A stretch of DNA of 64,000 bases, taken from NCBI GenBank assembly GCA_028871345.1, contig JAGWNK010000001.1, positions 1-64,000 on the forward strand, given 5' to 3'. Below are positions 1 to 8,779 of the stretch, piece after piece; position 1 is the first letter of the stretch; every line of letters begins with the position of its first letter. The notes below the pieces were generated by a model. It was not told the origin of the DNA, did not search any database, and was given only the letters and a program-made list of their open reading frames with translations. Origin of the DNA: Alphaproteobacteria bacterium. GTDB taxonomy: Bacteria > Pseudomonadota > Alphaproteobacteria > Micropepsales > Micropepsaceae. The position numbers were made by a program, and so were the translations under genes.

Positions 1-55
1 CCTCGTCCGTCAGGTCGGAGGGGTAACGCTTGGTCTTCTTGGCGATCTTGGCCAT
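1..55 (-). CDS. IS5-family transposase, N-terminal fragment at window edge
   Basis: The minus strand opens with ATG at 55 and reads MAKIAKKTKRYPSDLTDE before leaving the window. The YPSDLTDE string is the usual start of the first domain of IS5-type (DDE) transposases (YPSDLTDEEW). Only 18 codons are present, so completeness of the element cannot be judged. The IS end should lie a short distance above 55; no terminal inverted repeat could be confirmed with one end visible. Confidence 0.7.
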   Translation of the reverse strand, partial: MAKIAKKTKRYPSDLTDE

Positions 56-210
56 CCGGCCACGGCTTTGCTCGGTCCACATCCCAAGCTTGAATCACAA
101 TCGGCCGTCCCCTGGAATCCCTAATCGTGAATTTCCAAACGGCCTCTTAGAGCATCGGACGCTCGACGATGCGCCTGTCATTCCCGGCCCGGTGCAACCG
201 ATACCCTGTA

Positions 211-255
211 ATTCCCGGCCGAGCGCGAGCCACGCGAGCGCGAGGGGAAGGGAAT
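211..255. repeat. REP-like palindromic element
   Basis: ATTCCC at 211-216 and GGGAAT at 250-255 form inverted arms around a GC-rich core rich in GAGCGCG and CGCGAG steps, giving an imperfect hairpin of about 45 bases. A second ATTCCCGGCC core lies about 30 bases earlier (near 180). Dispersed palindromes with ATTCCCGGC...GGGAAT ends are common in alphaproteobacterial intergenic DNA. Only this locus is visible here, so repetition is inferred. Confidence 0.4.
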
Positions 256-362
256 CCGTGCGGTTTTGTTTTCCGGTTCACGGGATCGTTATGGCGCCGC
301 CGAATGCCGTCACGCGAATCCAATCGCCGTCGGCAGAACCGTTCTCTGCGACGCCGGGACCG

Positions 363-560
363 TCATCCCTTCTTCTCGATCTCCGCCCGCATTCTGCGCA
401 GTTCGTACACGATGGCCATCAGGCCCGAGCAGATCGCCGCGTGGCCGAAATAGTCGGCGCGGTCGCCCGCGCCGTCCTGCTCCGCCGCCTTGTCCAGGTA
501 GTCGGTCATCACCTTCAGCGCTTCCATGGAATCCGGCATCGACACCATAGGTATCCCCAT
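363..560 (-). CDS. small hypothetical protein
   Basis: A 65-residue protein of balanced composition (acidic and basic residues, an amphipathic C-terminal helix ending in RRMRAEIEKKG). No signal peptide or membrane segment, and no family recognised. ATG codons at 560 and 546 are both possible starts and neither has a strong ribosome site. Composition looks like a real small cytoplasmic protein rather than a shadow frame. It sits alone between the insertion-sequence end and the aldolase region. Confidence 0.45.
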   Translation of the reverse strand: MGIPMVSMPDSMEALKVMTDYLDKAAEQDGAGDRADYFGHAAICSGLMAIVYELRRMRAEIEKKG

Positions 561-783
561 CGTTCGATTGCCGCTTCATGATGGACCCAAGGCCCGGCCG
601 ATCAAGCGCGCTGCGGACCTCCGCCGCGCCGCGAATGCCCCCAATGCGCTTCGCAGCGATGAAACTGCGTCCGAAACGCACGCAAGTCTTTCCGATACAC
701 CTCTTGACGTCTCTGGATTACATTCCTACATGCAGGACAGCATTCGCCGCAGGGTCGTCCGGTTGGCGTCGCGGAGGTGGTGA

Positions 784-1300
784 TTGATGGCCAATGCTGC
801 GCCAGTCGGCTTCGGACTCCGCTTTGCCGCGCGCAAGGCATTGCCGATGCGCACGCGAGCTTTGTCGCGGCGTGCGCCTGCTTCGCACATCGGCCGATCG
901 GAACGGCAGGGGGGCCCTCCCGCTGCCGAAGCGGACAATTATCTTGCTTCGCCGAACTGGGGACGCAATCGCAAAGGCGCCGGCGCGCCGCGCGGCAATC
1001 GCAACGCTGCGCGCGATACGCCCGCCGAACTGATCGATTACCAGCGCCGGGTGCACGACTTCCAACGCCGCGCCCGCGCCGCGATCGCCCTGGTCGACGC
1101 CATCGTCGCGGCCATGCCGCGCCCCACCGTCATCCACGTCGTGCGCGTCACCGTGATCCGCGATGGCCGCATCGTGCGCGACAGGATCAGGCGCATCGTG
1201 CACGGCGCGCCGAAGGAGTGGGAGGCCCTGGCCCGCCAGGTCCACGATCCGGATCGTTTCCCGTATGGAACTGCCGGCGGCAATTCCGTACGCTCGCCCC
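784..1300 (+). pseudogene. possible remnant of a GAPRGNRNA-type small protein
   Basis: The frame contains WGRNRKGAGAPRGNRNAARD (about residues 58-77) and then a helical stretch with YQRRVHDFQRRARAAI. The GAPRGNRNA string is seen in a widespread alphaproteobacterial family of small uncharacterised proteins. Here the frame runs on without a stop into the aldolase gene in a different register, so its natural end seems to be lost. No ribosome site is convincing. It may be a degraded gene or a fortuitous frame. Confidence 0.3.
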
Positions 1301-2068
1301 ATGACGATTCCGGTGAACACCTTCAAGCGCTCGCTGCACGAAGGCAAAATCCAGATCGGCCTGTGGCAGGGCCTGGCCAGCCCCGTGTCGGCGGAGATCT
1401 GTGCCGGCCTCGGCTTCGATTGGCTGCTGTTCGATGGCGAACACGGCCCCAACGACGTGCCGACGATGCTGGCGCAGCTGCAGGCCGTGTCGCATCATTC
1501 CGTGCATCCGGTGGCGCGCCTGCCGGTCGGCGATACGCGGCTCGTCAAGCAATACCTCGACCTCGGCTTTCCCACGCTCCTCATCCCGATGGTCGATACC
1601 GCCGAGCACGCCGCCGACATGGTCCGCTCCGTCCGCTATCCGCCGCGGGGAAAACGCGGCGTGGCTCCCTACATCATCCGCGCCTCGCAGTGGAACAGCA
1701 TCCCCGGTTATCTCGACGAGGCCGATGCCCAGGTCTGCCTGCTGGTTCAGGCGGAAACCCGCACGGCGATCGAGAACCTGGACGCGATCGCCGCAACCGA
1801 CGGCGTGGACGGCGTGTTCATCGGTCCGTCCGATCTTTCCGCCTCGATGGGCCACCGCGGCGACTCCAGCCATCCCGACGTCCAGGCGACGATCGCCGAC
1901 GCCATCGCCCGCATCCGCAGAGCCGGCAAGCCGGCGGGCATCCTCGCCGTCGAGGAAACGGCCGCCCGCCGCTACCTGGATCTGGGCTGCCAGTTCGTGG
2001 CGGTGGGGTCCGACATCTCTCTCTTGTCCATGGGCGGGCGCGCCCTCGCCCGGAAATTCAAAGGCTGA
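1301..2068 (+). CDS. HpcH/HpaI-family class II aldolase
   Basis: A 255-residue protein matching the HpcH/HpaI (2-keto-3-deoxy acid) aldolase family throughout. The N terminus has QIGLW; FDGEHGPND carries the metal/substrate-region Glu-His; then PVARLP, QAETRTAIENLD and the family signature VFIGPSDLSASMGH. Such enzymes split 2-keto-3-deoxy sugar acids (4-hydroxy-2-ketoheptanedioate, 2-keto-3-deoxy-L-rhamnonate, 2-keto-3-deoxyglucarate) into pyruvate plus an aldehyde, using a divalent metal. The exact substrate cannot be read from sequence. ATG 1301 fits family length; an in-frame ATG at 1265 would add 12 residues. No ribosome site is strong. It stands alone, ending 67 bases before a convergent gene. 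Confidence 0.9.
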   Translation: MTIPVNTFKRSLHEGKIQIGLWQGLASPVSAEICAGLGFDWLLFDGEHGPNDVPTMLAQLQAVSHHSVHPVARLPVGDTRLVKQYLDLGFPTLLIPMVDTAEHAADMVRSVRYPPRGKRGVAPYIIRASQWNSIPGYLDEADAQVCLLVQAETRTAIENLDAIAATDGVDGVFIGPSDLSASMGHRGDSSHPDVQATIADAIARIRRAGKPAGILAVEETAARRYLDLGCQFVAVGSDISLLSMGGRALARKFKG

Positions 2069-2135
2069 AGTCCCGAAGCCGCGCCATGGCGACCTCCCGA
2101 AGCGCAGCGTGAGGAGCTCTCTCAGATGGCCGATG

Positions 2136-3134
2136 TCACGACAGCGCCAGAACGGCGTAGGTGGACAACCAATGCTCACCCATGTAGTCGCCGGCCACGT
2201 GCGGCAGCGCGACGGCCAGATGGGCCTCTGCCCCGTCGCGCAAGATCGGCTCGCGAGGATCGTCGGCTACCGATCGGGCCAGCGCACGCATGCACCAGGC
2301 CCTGCTGAGGTTGAGGCCGTCGAGATGGGCGATCTTGCCGTCGCTGCGGTCGCTGACCACGGCGGGCTGGAACAGCGTCCGGGGAATCTGGTGCACCAGG
2401 CTCGGCAAGTAGCCGGCAAACCAGTCGCTGAAGGCGCCGGGCGGCATCAGCCGGTGCATGCACTCCGCCTCGATCAGCGTGGGGGAGAGAAAATCGTCGC
2501 CGCTCGGCTCCCAGGCGGGCGCCTCCTGGTCGAGCCCGAACCAGGCCTCGGCGCGATCGGCCAGCAGATCGAGCAGCGCGATGTCCTGGGCGACTTCGGC
2601 ATACTCGGCGGCCAGCGCCAGAGCGAACGCGGTGTTGGCATGCGTGCCGGCGCGCACGGGGTAGGTCAGCTTGGGCAGGAACGCTTTGAGGCGGGCGACG
2701 AACGCTTCCTCGAGGGGCCGCACCACCCGCGACCAGCGTTCGCCCGCCGCGTCGCGCCGCAACTCCGCCGCGAGCATCAGGAGCCAGGCCCAGCCATAGG
2801 GACGCTCGAAACCCGCGCTGAGGGGCCGGGAAAGGTAGGCAACCTCGCCCGCCACGTTGGCAGGCGTGAATGCGTCGTCGAAACGCCGCGCGATGGCGGC
2901 GGCCGACGCTGCATCGGGAAACAGGCGGCGGAGCCGCGCCAGCATCCAGTAGGAATGCACGCAGCTGTGCCAGTCGAAGCTGCCGTAGAAGATGGCGTGC
3001 AGGTCGCGCGGCGCGCGCGCGTCCGCGGCTTCGTTCAGCACGTGATCGAGCTTGTTGGGAAATTCGCGGGTGACGTGCCCAAGGGCGATGGTTGCATAGT
3101 GATCGGCCAATGCGGTCAAGCGACTGTCGGGCAT
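2136..3134 (-). CDS. DUF2891 family protein
   Basis: A 332-residue soluble protein without signal peptide. It is rich in helix pairs and aromatic/His motifs (FDWHSCVHSYWML, GTHANTAFALALAAEYA, GEHWLSTYAVLAL), which is the pattern of DUF2891, a family with no established reaction. It is the last gene of a three-gene minus-strand operon, starting 6 bases after the DUF979 stop. DUF2891, DUF969 and DUF979 are known to travel together, often near pyroglutamate-processing enzymes. A role in pyroglutamate or small-peptide metabolism is inferred from that context. Confidence 0.85.
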   Translation of the reverse strand: MPDSRLTALADHYATIALGHVTREFPNKLDHVLNEAADARAPRDLHAIFYGSFDWHSCVHSYWMLARLRRLFPDAASAAAIARRFDDAFTPANVAGEVAYLSRPLSAGFERPYGWAWLLMLAAELRRDAAGERWSRVVRPLEEAFVARLKAFLPKLTYPVRAGTHANTAFALALAAEYAEVAQDIALLDLLADRAEAWFGLDQEAPAWEPSGDDFLSPTLIEAECMHRLMPPGAFSDWFAGYLPSLVHQIPRTLFQPAVVSDRSDGKIAHLDGLNLSRAWCMRALARSVADDPREPILRDGAEAHLAVALPHVAGDYMGEHWLSTYAVLALS

Positions 3135-3140
3135 AAGGAC

Positions 3141-4094
3141 TCACCGGTGGAACACGAAGAGGGCCATCATAACGGTATTGCACAACAGGAGCAGGAAGGC
3201 GGTCGGAGCCTGTACCTTGATCACGGCATGACGGTCGGGCAGCTCGAGGATGGCGACCGGCACGATGTTGAAATTGGCGGCCATCGGCGTCAACAGCGTA
3301 CCGCAGAAACCCGACAGCATGCCGAGCGCCGACATGACGACGGGGTCGCCGCCGAACTTGCCGACGATCAGCGGCAGCCCGATACCCGCGGCCATCACCG
3401 GAAAGGCGGCAAAAGCGTTGCCCATGATGACCGTGAACATCGCCATCCCGGTCGTAAAAACCACCACGGCGATGAGGGGATGCGTCATCGGGATGTAGTC
3501 GGTCGCCAGCGACGCCACGATCTTGCCGACGCCGGCGGCAGCGAAGATGCCGCCAAGCGCCGCCAGCGCCTGTGGCAATACCGCGGCCCAGCTCATCGCA
3601 TCGACCAGACGGCGGCCTTCATGCGCCGCTGTCGTCAGGCCGGCGCGCAGGAAGTGCAAGGCCAGGCCGAGGCCGATCAGGGCCCCTGCCGCCAGCGACA
3701 CGAGTGTCACCTGTTTGGGATCGACCACGGGGACGCCGCCGATCCGCCAATGCGGCAGCAACAGCGTACCGGCAACCGTCACGGCGGGGATGGCCAGTGC
3801 CGGAATAAAAAGCTTATTGCGCAGAATTCCTGCCGAAACTTCGCGCGCCGCCGCGTCCGTGGTCGCATCCCGCCCAGGCTTGAGACCCATGGTTGCCAGC
3901 AGCGCCATGACGATCACCAGGATGCCGCTGACAAGGTGCGGCAGCCACGAACCGGCGAGCATGACGGCCGCAAAGCAGCCCCAGAACAGCGCGCTGCGCC
4001 AGCGCCGTGCGTTGGCGCGATCAAACGCATGGCTTATGGCGAAGGCGGCAAACATGGCGCCGGCGAGGACGTAGATGACTTCCAGCCCGATCAT
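3141..4094 (-). CDS. DUF979 family membrane protein
   Basis: A 317-residue polytopic membrane protein with roughly eight to ten hydrophobic segments, starting MIGLEVIYVLAGAMFAAFAI. Motifs such as GNAFAAFPVMAAGIGLP and GFCGTLLTPMAANFN match DUF979. The start at 4094 overlaps the DUF969 stop by four bases (ATGA), indicating translational coupling. DUF969 and DUF979 look like the two halves of a transport system. With the adjacent 5-oxoprolinase, uptake of 5-oxoproline is the best inference; the family itself does not prove the substrate. Confidence 0.88.
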   Translation of the reverse strand: MIGLEVIYVLAGAMFAAFAISHAFDRANARRWRSALFWGCFAAVMLAGSWLPHLVSGILVIVMALLATMGLKPGRDATTDAAAREVSAGILRNKLFIPALAIPAVTVAGTLLLPHWRIGGVPVVDPKQVTLVSLAAGALIGLGLALHFLRAGLTTAAHEGRRLVDAMSWAAVLPQALAALGGIFAAAGVGKIVASLATDYIPMTHPLIAVVVFTTGMAMFTVIMGNAFAAFPVMAAGIGLPLIVGKFGGDPVVMSALGMLSGFCGTLLTPMAANFNIVPVAILELPDRHAVIKVQAPTAFLLLLCNTVMMALFVFHR

Positions 4095-4759
4095 GCGGGG
4101 GGCTTTCGCCGCGCCAGTCGGCGGTCGAGCAGCCAGAGGCGGGATGCGTGGATGGCAAAGGCCAGAATCGCGGTCGGGATTGCCCAAAGCGCGAGATGCA
4201 TGGGCGTCACCGAAATGCCGTACTGGCCGAGAAAACCGCGAATGAGCAGAATCGATCCTATGGCTATGAAGACGTCCTCGCCGAAGAAGGCGCCGATGTT
4301 GTCAACCGCGGCGGCATTGGCCCGGATGCGGTTGCGCGTCTCATCGTCGAGCGCGCCGTCTCGCTCGGCCGCCGCCTCGGCCATCGGCGCGATCAGCGGA
4401 CGCACCATCTGCACGTGCCCGCCGAGCGAGACCAGCCCGAGCGCCGCCGTGGTCTGGCGCAGCAGGAGATAGCTCGTGAGCACGCGTCCCGCGGTGGCGC
4501 CCCGCAGCCGGCTGATCAAAGTGCGTGCCCGCTCGCGAATGCCGCCGCGTTCGAGCAGCCCGATCACCGGCAGTACCAGCCATGCGACGGCGATGAAACG
4601 GTTGTCGGCGAAGGCCTTGCCCAGCATGGAAACGACGGCGGCCGGCGCGAAGCCGGCGGCGAGCCCCGTGGCGATGCCGGCTACGACCACGACGAGCAGT
4701 GGATTGAAGCGCAGGGCGAAGCCAAAGACGACAACGCCGATTCCCGACAGAACCCACAT
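4091..4759 (-). CDS. DUF969 family membrane protein
   Basis: A 222-residue membrane protein starting MWVLSGIGVVVFGFALRFNP at 4759, with helices separated by loops. Features include LPVIGLLERGGIRERA, a conserved Gly/His loop (SLGGHVQMVRPLIAPM) and NIGAFFGEDVFIAIGSILL, all typical of DUF969. First gene of the DUF969-DUF979-DUF2891 operon, divergent from the 5-oxoprolinase with 73 bases between start codons, so one promoter region probably serves both directions. Partner of DUF979 in a predicted permease. Confidence 0.88.
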   Translation of the reverse strand: MWVLSGIGVVVFGFALRFNPLLVVVVAGIATGLAAGFAPAAVVSMLGKAFADNRFIAVAWLVLPVIGLLERGGIRERARTLISRLRGATAGRVLTSYLLLRQTTAALGLVSLGGHVQMVRPLIAPMAEAAAERDGALDDETRNRIRANAAAVDNIGAFFGEDVFIAIGSILLIRGFLGQYGISVTPMHLALWAIPTAILAFAIHASRLWLLDRRLARRKPPA

Positions 4760-4832
4760 GCCCGACTCCGCACCGCCCCGGTTGGCGTTGTGAGCAGCGT
4801 ATGCAATTCTGGCGCGGTTACAAGGACCACAC

Positions 4833-7800
4833 ATGGTCGGACGCTGGCAATTCTGGATCGACCGCGGCGGCACGTTCACCGACGTCGTGGCGCGGCGGCC
4901 CGACGGCACGTTCGCCATTGCCAAGGTTCTGAGCGAGAATTCGGAACGCTATGGCGACGCGGCGGTGGCCGGCATCCTGACGGCGCTGGGGTTGCCGGTA
5001 ACGGCGCCGGTGCCGCAGGAGCGGATCGATGCCATCAAGATGGGCACGACCGTGGCGACGAACGCGCTGCTCGAGCGCAAGGGCGCACGCACATTGCTGG
5101 TGGTCAACGAAGGCTTCGCCGATCTGCTGGAGATCGGCCACCAGACCCGGCCCAAGCTGTTCGATCTGGCGATCCGGAAACCTACGATGGTCTATGAGGC
5201 GGTCGAGGAAGTGCGGGGGCGCGTTGATGCCTCGGGACAAATTCTCGCGCCGCTCGACGAGGCTGCGACGTTGGCCGTGATGCGCCGCCGGATCGCCGAA
5301 GGCTTCGAATCCTGCGCGATCGCCTTGATCCACGCCTGGCAGTTTCCCGACATGGAAATCCGGCTCGCGGCATTGGCACAGGAGGCCGGATTCCAGCAGG
5401 TGTCGGTGAGTCATGTCGTGAGCCCGCTGGTCGGGCTGGTGGCCCGCGGCCGCACGACCGTGACCGACGCCTATCTGTCGCCCATCCTGCGCCGCTACGT
5501 CGACCGATTGACCGACGCCCTCGGCGGTACACGGCTCTACTTCATGCAGTCCAATGGCGGGTTGGCGGATGCCGCCCGCTTCCAGGGAAAGGATGCCATT
5601 CTGTCGGGGCCGGCAGGTGGCGTGGTCGGCGCGGCACGCACGGCAGAGGCGGCAGGCTTCCGCAAGATCATCGGATTCGACATGGGCGGCACTTCCACCG
5701 ACGTGTCGCTCTATGCCGGCCAGTTCGAGCGGGCGCTCGACACCGAGATCGCCGGCGTCGAATTGCGCGTGCCGATGATGGCGATCAACACGGTGGCGGC
5801 GGGTGGCGGCTCGATCCTGCATTTCGACGGAGCGCGCTTTCGCGTTGGACCCGACAGTGCCGGGGCCAATCCAGGTCCCGCCTGCTACAGGCGCGAGGGT
5901 CCGCTGACGGTCACAGATGCGAACGTGCTGCTCGGCAAGATCCAGCCGCGTCACTTTCCGGCGATATTCGGGCCCGGCGGCGACCAGCCGCTGGACGCGG
6001 CGGTCGTGGCGAAAAAGTTCGCGGCGCTGGCGCAGAAGGTCGAAGCAGCGACTGGCCGGCCGCAGGAGGTGCGAGCCGTTGCCGAGGGCTTCCTGCGGAT
6101 CGCCGTCTCCAACATGGCACAGGCGATCAAGCAGATTTCGCTGGAAAAGGGTCACGACACGGCGGACTTCACGCTGCAATGCTTCGGTGGCGCGGCGGGA
6201 CAGCATGCCTGTCTGGTGGCTGACGAGCTGGGTATGACGACCGTGCTCATTCATCCCTATGCTGGAGTGTTGTCAGCTTATGGCATGGGACTGGCCGATC
6301 AGAGCCTCATCCGTCAACAGGCGATCGAACGGCCCCTCGACGACGTGGCAGGCAACGAAGCAGCCAGGGTTCTGGAACGTCTGACTACGGATGCAGACCG
6401 CGAAGCCACGGTGACACGGACGGCGGACCTTCGCTACGCCGGAACGGATGCTGGCCTCACTGTACCGTTTGGACCCGTGGCGGCGATGCGTGCCGCATTC
6501 AACGCAGCGCACAAGCAACGGTTTGGATTCGCCACTCCCGAGCGCGACGTCATTCTCGAAAACGTGACGGCCGAGATCATACATCCGGGGGAGCACGTGG
6601 CGCTTCCGGTGCGGTCAAAAAGCGACGGCTTACCCCCTGCCCCTGTTGACCAGGCGTCGCTGTGGAGCGGCGGGCGAGCGCACGCTGTTGGCATCTTCGA
6701 CCGCGATACCCTGCGCGCCGGCGACCGCATCACGGGCCCCGCCCTGATCCGGGAGGCCATCGCTACCACCGTGGTTGAGCCGGACTGGACAGCTGAAATG
6801 GGCCCTGCCGGCGAGTTGGTGTTGCGTCGAACGACGCCGCGACCGCACAACTCCGTCGCCGACGCCGGGGCGCCGGATCCAGTACTCCTGGAGCTGTTCA
6901 ACAACCTCTTCATGGCGACCGCCGAACGCATGGGCGTCGTGCTGCGCAACACCTCGACAAGCGTGAACATCAAGGAGCGGCTGGATTTCTCGTGCGCTCT
7001 GTTCGACGCCGACGGCAATCTGGTGGCGAATGCCCCGCACGTGCCGGTGCATCTCGGTGCCATGGGTGAAAGTGTCCGTACCGTGCTCAGGGCACGGCGC
7101 AAAGCGCTCAAGCCCGGCGACATGATTGCACTCAACAATCCATTCAATGGCGGCACGCACCTCCCCGACATCACGGTAATCGCGCCGGTGTTCGACGACG
7201 GCGGGCGCGATATCCGCTTTTTCGTCGGCAACCGCGGTCATCACGCCGATATCGGCGGCGCAACGCCCGGATCAACGCCGCCGGATTCGACCACTCTGGA
7301 GGAAGAAGGCGTCGTCATCGACGACTTCCTGCTGTTGGACGGCGGCACGTTCCGCGAAGGAGAATTCAGGGCGCTGCTGGCCAGAGCGCGCTACCCGGCG
7401 CGAAGCCCCGACACCAACGTCTCCGACATCAAAGCGCAGGTGGCGGCGAACCAGGCCGGCATAGGCGAGCTCAGCGCTCTGGTGGCGCGCTACGGCTGGA
7501 CCGTGGTGCAGGCATATATGCGTCACGTGATGGCCAACGCCGAAGAGAGCGTCCGCCGCGTGATCGACCGGATCGGCGACGGCAGTTTCGACTACCAAAT
7601 GGACGATGGCGGGCGGCTCAAAGTCACGGTGAAGGTCGATCACGCCCGGCGCGAGGCGGTTATCGATTTCACAGGCACGACCGGCGAGCATAGGGGCAAC
7701 TTCAACGCCCCGCCCGCCGTGACGCGCGCCGTGGCGCTGTTCGTCTTCCGCTGCCTTGTAGATGACGACATCCCGCTCAACGAAGGTTGCCTGAAGCCGC

Positions 7801-8402
7801 TCAAGATCGTGGTGCCTCCGGAGAGCTTCCTGTCGCCGAGGCCCGGGCGCGCTGTGGTGGCCGGCAACACCGAGGTCGGTCAGGCGGTCTGCAACGCCCT
7901 GTTCGGCGCTCTGGGCGCCTGCGCCTCGTCCCAGGCGACGATGAACAATTTCCTGTTCGGCAACGCCGAGCACCAATATTACGAAACGATCTGCGGCGGT
8001 GCCGGCGCGGGGCCGAATTTCGCCGGCGCTTCGGCTGTCCACACGCAGATGACCAACACGCGAATTACCGATCCGGAGATCCTGGAGCTGCGCTATCCCG
8101 TGCGTCTTGAATGCTTCGCCGTCCGCCGCGGTTCGGGTGGAAGCGGAAAGCAGCGCGGTGGTGACGGCGCGGTACGCAAGCTGCGGTTTCGCGAGCCCGT
8201 TACTGCGTCCCTTGTGTCGTCGCGGCGCAAGGTGGCGCCGTTCGGACTGGCGGGCGGCGGCAACGGCGCGACGGGGCATCAATGGGTGGAACGCGCCGAC
8301 GGATGTGTCGAGACACTGTCCGGTGTTGCACAGGTGGACCTCGACGCCGGCGATGCGATCGTCATCGAAACTCCCGGCGGCGGAGCCTTCGGGCGATCCT
8401 GA
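4833..8402 (+). CDS. oplAH: 5-oxoprolinase (ATP-hydrolysing), fused HyuA-HyuB type
   Basis: A 1189-residue single-chain enzyme. The first ~690 residues form a HyuA-like part: RGGTFTDVVA near the start, then GFDMGGTSTDVSLYAG, the actin/acetate-kinase ATP fold. The rest (from about residue 700) is HyuB-like, with NTSTSVNIKERLDFSCALFD, HLGAMG, NPFNGGTHLPDI, FVGNRGHHADIGG and PGGGAFG at the C terminus. Known eukaryotic and bacterial single-chain 5-oxoprolinases have this order and length; they open 5-oxo-L-proline to L-glutamate at the cost of ATP. Related hydantoinases are usually split into two genes, so the fusion favours 5-oxoprolinase. Divergent from the DUF969 operon, which may import the substrate. 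Confidence 0.9.
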   Translation: MVGRWQFWIDRGGTFTDVVARRPDGTFAIAKVLSENSERYGDAAVAGILTALGLPVTAPVPQERIDAIKMGTTVATNALLERKGARTLLVVNEGFADLLEIGHQTRPKLFDLAIRKPTMVYEAVEEVRGRVDASGQILAPLDEAATLAVMRRRIAEGFESCAIALIHAWQFPDMEIRLAALAQEAGFQQVSVSHVVSPLVGLVARGRTTVTDAYLSPILRRYVDRLTDALGGTRLYFMQSNGGLADAARFQGKDAILSGPAGGVVGAARTAEAAGFRKIIGFDMGGTSTDVSLYAGQFERALDTEIAGVELRVPMMAINTVAAGGGSILHFDGARFRVGPDSAGANPGPACYRREGPLTVTDANVLLGKIQPRHFPAIFGPGGDQPLDAAVVAKKFAALAQKVEAATGRPQEVRAVAEGFLRIAVSNMAQAIKQISLEKGHDTADFTLQCFGGAAGQHACLVADELGMTTVLIHPYAGVLSAYGMGLADQSLIRQQAIERPLDDVAGNEAARVLERLTTDADREATVTRTADLRYAGTDAGLTVPFGPVAAMRAAFNAAHKQRFGFATPERDVILENVTAEIIHPGEHVALPVRSKSDGLPPAPVDQASLWSGGRAHAVGIFDRDTLRAGDRITGPALIREAIATTVVEPDWTAEMGPAGELVLRRTTPRPHNSVADAGAPDPVLLELFNNLFMATAERMGVVLRNTSTSVNIKERLDFSCALFDADGNLVANAPHVPVHLGAMGESVRTVLRARRKALKPGDMIALNNPFNGGTHLPDITVIAPVFDDGGRDIRFFVGNRGHHADIGGATPGSTPPDSTTLEEEGVVIDDFLLLDGGTFREGEFRALLARARYPARSPDTNVSDIKAQVAANQAGIGELSALVARYGWTVVQAYMRHVMANAEESVRRVIDRIGDGSFDYQMDDGGRLKVTVKVDHARREAVIDFTGTTGEHRGNFNAPPAVTRAVALFVFRCLVDDDIPLNEGCLKPLKIVVPPESFLSPRPGRAVVAGNTEVGQAVCNALFGALGACASSQATMNNFLFGNAEHQYYETICGGAGAGPNFAGASAVHTQMTNTRITDPEILELRYPVRLECFAVRRGSGGSGKQRGGDGAVRKLRFREPVTASLVSSRRKVAPFGLAGGGNGATGHQWVERADGCVETLSGVAQVDLDAGDAIVIETPGGGAFGRS

Positions 8403-8779
8403 TGCGCTCAATTTTGTTCCGCTTCGTTGACTTGGCACACCGCGGCTCTCCCCGGCCGACAAGGCCGATGACCGCCTCCGTTAACGGATCGTCACTACGC
8501 GACCGCTGCCCCCGGAGCCCGGATGAGTGCCAACATCCCATGCCATGCGCTCACAGCGTCTCGCCGGCAGTTGGGCGGTACAGGGCGTTTCCGGCTGCTT
8601 TCTACCCATCCATGAAATCCATCGAGCCTTCACAAGACGCGACGGTCGACGGACTGCCAGTCACCCTTCTTGCATGACCGCTCGCTGGCCTGTCGAAGTT
8701 TCGGAGGGGTCCCGGCGTTCCTTAACCTGCTGTTGCCATTCGCTGTGCGACGTTTTGGTGATTTTCGCCGGCAGGTTCG
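8403..8779. other. non-coding gap with a short palindrome
   Basis: No convincing gene lies between the oxoprolinase stop and the chemoreceptor-like start. A 12-base perfect palindrome TCCGTTAACGGA is at 8477-8488, and CGGCC-GACAA-GGCCG just before it can form a short hairpin without a T run. The promoter of the downstream gene should be here but no clear -35/-10 pair stands out. Confidence 0.4.

Noticed and set aside
1401-4472. 1023-codon open frame on the plus strand across the aldolase and DUF genes
   Set aside because: It overlaps well-supported genes in other frames and on the other strand; composition is the Arg/Pro/Ala-rich pattern of GC-rich shadow frames.
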